Assembly: GCA_964429265.1 (NCBI GenBank)
Contig: CAYSBK010000104.1
Span: 1 to 8,441 of the forward strand
Reading direction: 5' to 3'
DNA length: 8,441 bases
From: CAYSBK01 sp964429265
GTDB taxonomy: Bacteria; Planctomycetota; Phycisphaerae; Sedimentisphaerales; Anaerobacaceae
Shown here in pieces: positions 5,755 through 8,441 of this stretch. Below the pieces are notes generated by a model. The model saw only the letters and a program-made list of their open reading frames with translations, did no database searches and had not been told where the DNA came from. A program made the position numbers and the translations under genes. Position 1 is the first letter of the stretch. Each line of letters opens with the position of its first letter.

Positions 5755-6672
5755 TCAAATCAAGTCAAGCTGCTTCATTACCTTCTTGAGCTGCTCAATC
5801 TCTTCTTTCGTCCCGGGCGTCAGCGGAAGCCTCGGTATCCCGGCGTCGTAGCCGAGCATTCGCATTGCATCCTTCAGCAAACAGCACGGGTTGCAGCGGT
5901 CGCCCGGCGACAGCGCACGAAACAGCGGCAGAAAGGACTGCTGCATCTCGGCGGCCCTTCCGATATCACCGCCGAGAAACGCATCAATCATCCGCCTTAT
6001 CCGGTCGCCGATCAGGTGCGAGCCGCCGCTGACAACCCCGCCTATTCTTTTCGGCCCGCCCTGGGCAAATGCCTCCAGAATCATCACGTCGTCGCCGCAA
6101 TAAATGATGAAATCTTCCGGCGTGCAGTTGATGAACTCGGTAATTTGCTTGGGATTTATCTCCGCTTCCTCCTTTATCCCGACAATGTTGGCGATTCCGG
6201 CAAGCTCAGCAACAGTGGCCGGGGCAATGTTTACTCCCGTAAAGATGGGTATGTTGTAAAGAATCATATCGATGCCGATCTGCCGGGCTATCATCGCGAA
6301 ATGATTATAAAGTTCCTTCTGAGCCGGTCGGGTGTAATACGGCGAAACGACCATCACCAACTCGTAGCCGAGTTCCTCGGCCTTCCTGGCCAGGTACAGT
6401 GCTTCGCCGGTGGACGCTGCTCCGACGCCCGCAATCAGCGGTATCTTGTCGCCCACGGCCTGCTTGACCACCTCGAAGACCTTTATTCTCTCATCGGCGC
6501 TCATCGTGAAAAACTCGCCCGTGGTGCCCGTGAGAATCAGCGAGTCGGCCTTCTTCTCGGCCACAAGCTTCTGCGCCACCGAAGCGGCCGCGTCGTAGTC
6601 AACGCTCTGGTCCTGCTCGAAGGGCGTCACCATCGGTACAAGTATTCTGCCGTATCGTTCCTTGTCGAACAT
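5755..6672 (-). CDS. DapA-family lyase/aldolase A
   Basis: This 305-residue member of the dihydrodipicolinate synthase/N-acetylneuraminate lyase superfamily is nearer to true DapA than its neighbour B. It has GTTGEF (49-54), SPYYTRP (110-116, Y113 matching DapA Y107), the catalytic tyrosine Y139 (ILYNIP), Schiff-base lysine K167 (GIKEEAE), and a DapA-like C-terminal pattern (NPCCLLKDAMRMLG then RLPLTP). The key substrate arginine of DapA (R138 in PSRTG) is Phe144 here (PIFTG), so annotation as lysine-pathway DapA would probably be wrong. Related functions with this chemistry include N-acetylneuraminate lyase, 2-keto-3-deoxy sugar-acid aldolases, 5-keto-4-deoxyglucarate dehydratase and hydroxyproline-pathway deaminase; the sequence does not decide among them. 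The ATG at 6672 has AAAGGA upstream and leaves a 23-nt gap to the URO-D-like gene, whereas the longer frame would overlap that gene. It lies between the URO-D-like gene and paralogue B in one operon. Confidence 0.9.
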   Translation of the reverse strand: MFDKERYGRILVPMVTPFEQDQSVDYDAAASVAQKLVAEKKADSLILTGTTGEFFTMSADERIKVFEVVKQAVGDKIPLIAGVGAASTGEALYLARKAEELGYELVMVVSPYYTRPAQKELYNHFAMIARQIGIDMILYNIPIFTGVNIAPATVAELAGIANIVGIKEEAEINPKQITEFINCTPEDFIIYCGDDVMILEAFAQGGPKRIGGVVSGGSHLIGDRIRRMIDAFLGGDIGRAAEMQQSFLPLFRALSPGDRCNPCCLLKDAMRMLGYDAGIPRLPLTPGTKEEIEQLKKVMKQLDLI

Positions 6673-6695
6673 ACTGAGGTCCTTTCGATTACGAA

Positions 6696-7712
6696 TCAGC
6701 AAGTTACACTGTCCCAGGCCTCGAAGACGGCCTCGATATTTTCAACCGGGTCTTTCAGCCCGAACTCACATTGTGCGATGACACCGCCTTCCGGCAGCCA
6801 CAAGGCACGCTTGACACGCTCGACCGCCTCGAAAATCTGCTGTCTTGTCCCGCAATACAGCAGGTGCTGTCTGTCGATTTCACCCCAGAAGGTTATTTTC
6901 CCTCTGTATCTGGCGCCGAGTTGCTCGATGTCCATGCAGAAAAGCTGTGAGTTGATCGCATCAACGCCGACCTCTATAAGGTCGGGATATATCTGCTCGA
7001 TGTTGCCGTCCGAATGCATAAAGGCGAACTTGCCTTTTGAATGTATCAGCCGGCAGTAGTCGGCATAGAGCGGCTTGAAAAACCGGCGCCACATCTGCGG
7101 TGAAATCAGCAAGTTCCGTTGCGAACCCCAGTCGTCCATAAACGATATGCCGTCCACGACCGTGTTCACCCATCGCCGTATCTCCTCCATGAAGAACTCG
7201 TGCACTGCGTCGCGCAGCCGATACAGGTCCTTCGAACAGCGGGCAAGCTCAACCAGCAGTTGTTCGGTGCCGAGGAGGAACTGCATCCTCTCAAAGGGTC
7301 TGACCGTCGTCCAGCCCAGCGTGAAATTATCCGTGGCCGCGCACATCTGGTCCACCTCACCGAAATCCGCGCCGTCGAGTATCTCGTACGGCACGTGAAG
7401 TCTATCGAGCTGGGACAAATCCTCTAAAGGCGGCCGCTTGACCTCGCCCACCACGCCGTCCTCGGCTGCGTGCCACTGGCAACCCCATTCATCCGTCGCA
7501 GGCTCGCCTTTACGGTACCGCTGCCCGCGCGCCAGCTTGCCCCGGCCGTAGGTGAGCTCAAGTTTCGTTATATCCTCCGGATACTTGCTCAGCACCCGCT
7601 GAACCTCCTGCTGGCGAAACATCTCCGTGCCGGGCAGTCTCCACAGATGCCTGGGGACACGGTCCGGCTGTTCAAATCTCAAGGCTCTGGTTACTCTTTC
7701 TCTTCCGGTCAT
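6696..7712 (-). CDS. Uroporphyrinogen-decarboxylase-like (URO-D/MtaA family) protein
   Basis: The 338-residue product has the layout of the URO-D fold family: RERVTRALRFEQPDRVP at the start, DDWGSQ (193-198) followed by ISPQMWRRFFKP, HSDGNI (233-238) followed by PDLIEVGVDAINS, TFWGEID (274-280), and a C-terminal DPVENIEAVFEAW. It lacks the N-terminal RQAGR substrate motif of HemE, so it is not a heme-pathway decarboxylase. The nearer relatives are MtaA/CmuA-type proteins, where a zinc site of the form HxC...C activates a thiol for methyl transfer. Here the first pair reads H233-S-D235, with Asp in place of Cys, and C315 is the only candidate for the distal Cys, so the metal chemistry may differ. 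It sits between a TRAP permease gene (33 nt upstream) and the DapA-like gene A (23 nt downstream), which implies a role in catabolism of an imported acid. The ATG at 7712 is the first start and fits the family. The reaction is unknown. Confidence 0.87.
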   Translation of the reverse strand: MTGRERVTRALRFEQPDRVPRHLWRLPGTEMFRQQEVQRVLSKYPEDITKLELTYGRGKLARGQRYRKGEPATDEWGCQWHAAEDGVVGEVKRPPLEDLSQLDRLHVPYEILDGADFGEVDQMCAATDNFTLGWTTVRPFERMQFLLGTEQLLVELARCSKDLYRLRDAVHEFFMEEIRRWVNTVVDGISFMDDWGSQRNLLISPQMWRRFFKPLYADYCRLIHSKGKFAFMHSDGNIEQIYPDLIEVGVDAINSQLFCMDIEQLGARYRGKITFWGEIDRQHLLYCGTRQQIFEAVERVKRALWLPEGGVIAQCEFGLKDPVENIEAVFEAWDSVTC

Positions 7713-7745
7713 AAAAGTTCCGTCCTGTCTGCACCGCAGCGAGAT

Positions 7746-8441
7746 TTAGAGAAGACCGAACAACCTCGGCAGCCACGTCACAATTGCCGGGATGTAGGTA
7801 ATTATAAGCAGGATGCAAACACTGGCAACGATGAACGGCAGCATCTGTCTGATTATCTTCTCCATTGACAGCCCGCTTACGATGCTGCCGGTGAAAAGGG
7901 CCGCTCCGTACGGCGGCGTAATCAAACCCAGCGCCAGGTTGAAGGTCACAACCACGCCGAAGTGAACCGGATTGATGCCCAGTTGCCGCGCCAGCGGGTA
8001 CAGAATTGGAACCAGTATCAGTATTGCCGGCAGGCTGTCCATCACCATCCCCCACACAAGCAGCACGATGTTCATAATCAGCAATATCGCCCAGCGGTTT
8101 TCTGTTACCGCCAGCACCGACCCGGCAATCATTTGCGGGACCTTTTCAATCGAAAGTATCCACCCGAACACATTTGATGCCCCCGCCAGCATAAGAATGC
8201 ACGCCGACAGAACCGCTGAGCGAGCAAATACCCTCCCGAGAGATTTGACGTCAACCCTGCCCCTGCGGCAGACGACGATCAGCAGCAGCCCGTACGCCAC
8301 CGCCACCGCCGACGCCTCGGTCGGCGTGCAGACCCCTGCGATGATGCCGCCCAAGATAATAAACGGCATAAGAAAAAACGGAATCGCACGCAGCGTTACC
8401 TTCACTATCTCCAGAACCGAGGTCTTGATTTCGAACCTCGG
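7746..8441 (-). CDS. dctM: TRAP transporter large permease subunit DctM (5' end outside window)
   Basis: The 231 residues in the window are the C-terminal half of a protein that is normally about 430 residues long. The frame is open to the window edge, so the true start lies outside and the GTG at 8405 is internal. Hydrophobic helices alternate with the family hallmarks: GGIIAGVCTPTEASAVAVAY near the left part, WGMVMDSLPAILILVPILYP, then FNLALGLITPPYGAALF and a final ITYIPAIVTWLP. DctM is the sodium-coupled transport subunit of a tripartite ATP-independent periplasmic system that takes up C4-dicarboxylates, sialic acid, sugar acids or similar carboxylates with a small DctQ subunit and a DctP binding protein, which would be expected just upstream. 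The downstream URO-D and DapA-like genes follow after 33 nt, so they probably process the transported substrate. Confidence 0.95.
   Translation of the reverse strand, partial: PRFEIKTSVLEIVKVTLRAIPFFLMPFIILGGIIAGVCTPTEASAVAVAYGLLLIVVCRRGRVDVKSLGRVFARSAVLSACILMLAGASNVFGWILSIEKVPQMIAGSVLAVTENRWAILLIMNIVLLVWGMVMDSLPAILILVPILYPLARQLGINPVHFGVVVTFNLALGLITPPYGAALFTGSIVSGLSMEKIIRQMLPFIVASVCILLIITYIPAIVTWLPRLFGLL

Noticed and set aside
5692..7059. Long plus-strand open frame of 455 codons opposite the DapA-like and URO-D-like genes.
   Set aside because: It is antisense to clearly homologous genes, has no recognisable motifs and arises from codon bias on the other strand.
8417..8441. Inverted repeat CCGAGGT / ACCTCGG with an 11-nt spacer at the window edge.
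   Set aside because: It lies inside the dctM coding frame with no T-run and no promoter context, so coincidence is the simplest explanation.

Overview
The window is a compact stretch of bacterial chromosome, moderately GC-rich, in which every gene I can support lies on the minus strand. Reading 5' to 3' along the transcripts means going from high to low coordinates. A type I cytochrome c maturation gene and a probable lipoprotein point to a Gram-negative-type envelope. A divergent uroporphyrinogen-decarboxylase-like (URO-D) protein, a TRAP transporter and paralogous DapA-family enzymes in one cluster recall heterotrophic, often anaerobic lineages such as Planctomycetota (Phycisphaerae). That taxonomic guess is an inference from gene content and no marker gene here settles it.

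Region 1 (8441 down to about 4700) is a catabolic operon that enters from outside the window. It holds the C-terminal half of a TRAP transporter large permease (DctM), a URO-D/MtaA-like protein, and two different DapA-family lyases/aldolases, A and B. Gaps are only 23 to 46 bp, and a rho-independent terminator overlaps the end of the last gene. Both DapA homologues keep the Schiff-base lysine and the catalytic tyrosine. Both lack the arginine that genuine dihydrodipicolinate synthase uses to hold its aldehyde substrate, so they are more likely to act on an imported organic or sugar acid than in lysine synthesis.

Region 2 (about 4690 down to 4297) is a free-standing cold-shock protein gene. 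It has a near-consensus sigma70 promoter, a leader of roughly 90 nt with two predicted hairpins (the second touches the Shine-Dalgarno), a GTG start and its own terminator.

Region 3 (about 4243 down to 2241) has a promoter, a GC-rich leader hairpin and ilvC (class I ketol-acid reductoisomerase). The cofactor loop of IlvC looks adapted to NADH rather than NADPH. A predicted lipoprotein of unknown function follows 45 bp later and may be co-transcribed.

Region 4 (2041 down to 1) begins a cytochrome c maturation cluster: ccmF with all four heme-related histidines and the WWD signature, then a 27-residue single-pass membrane microprotein, then the first 15 codons of another gene whose start overlaps the microprotein stop.

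The items most worth following up are the TRAP/URO-D/double-DapA operon, the NADH-type loop of IlvC, the structured cold-shock leader and the microprotein after ccmF. I see no mobile element, CRISPR array, tRNA or rRNA.
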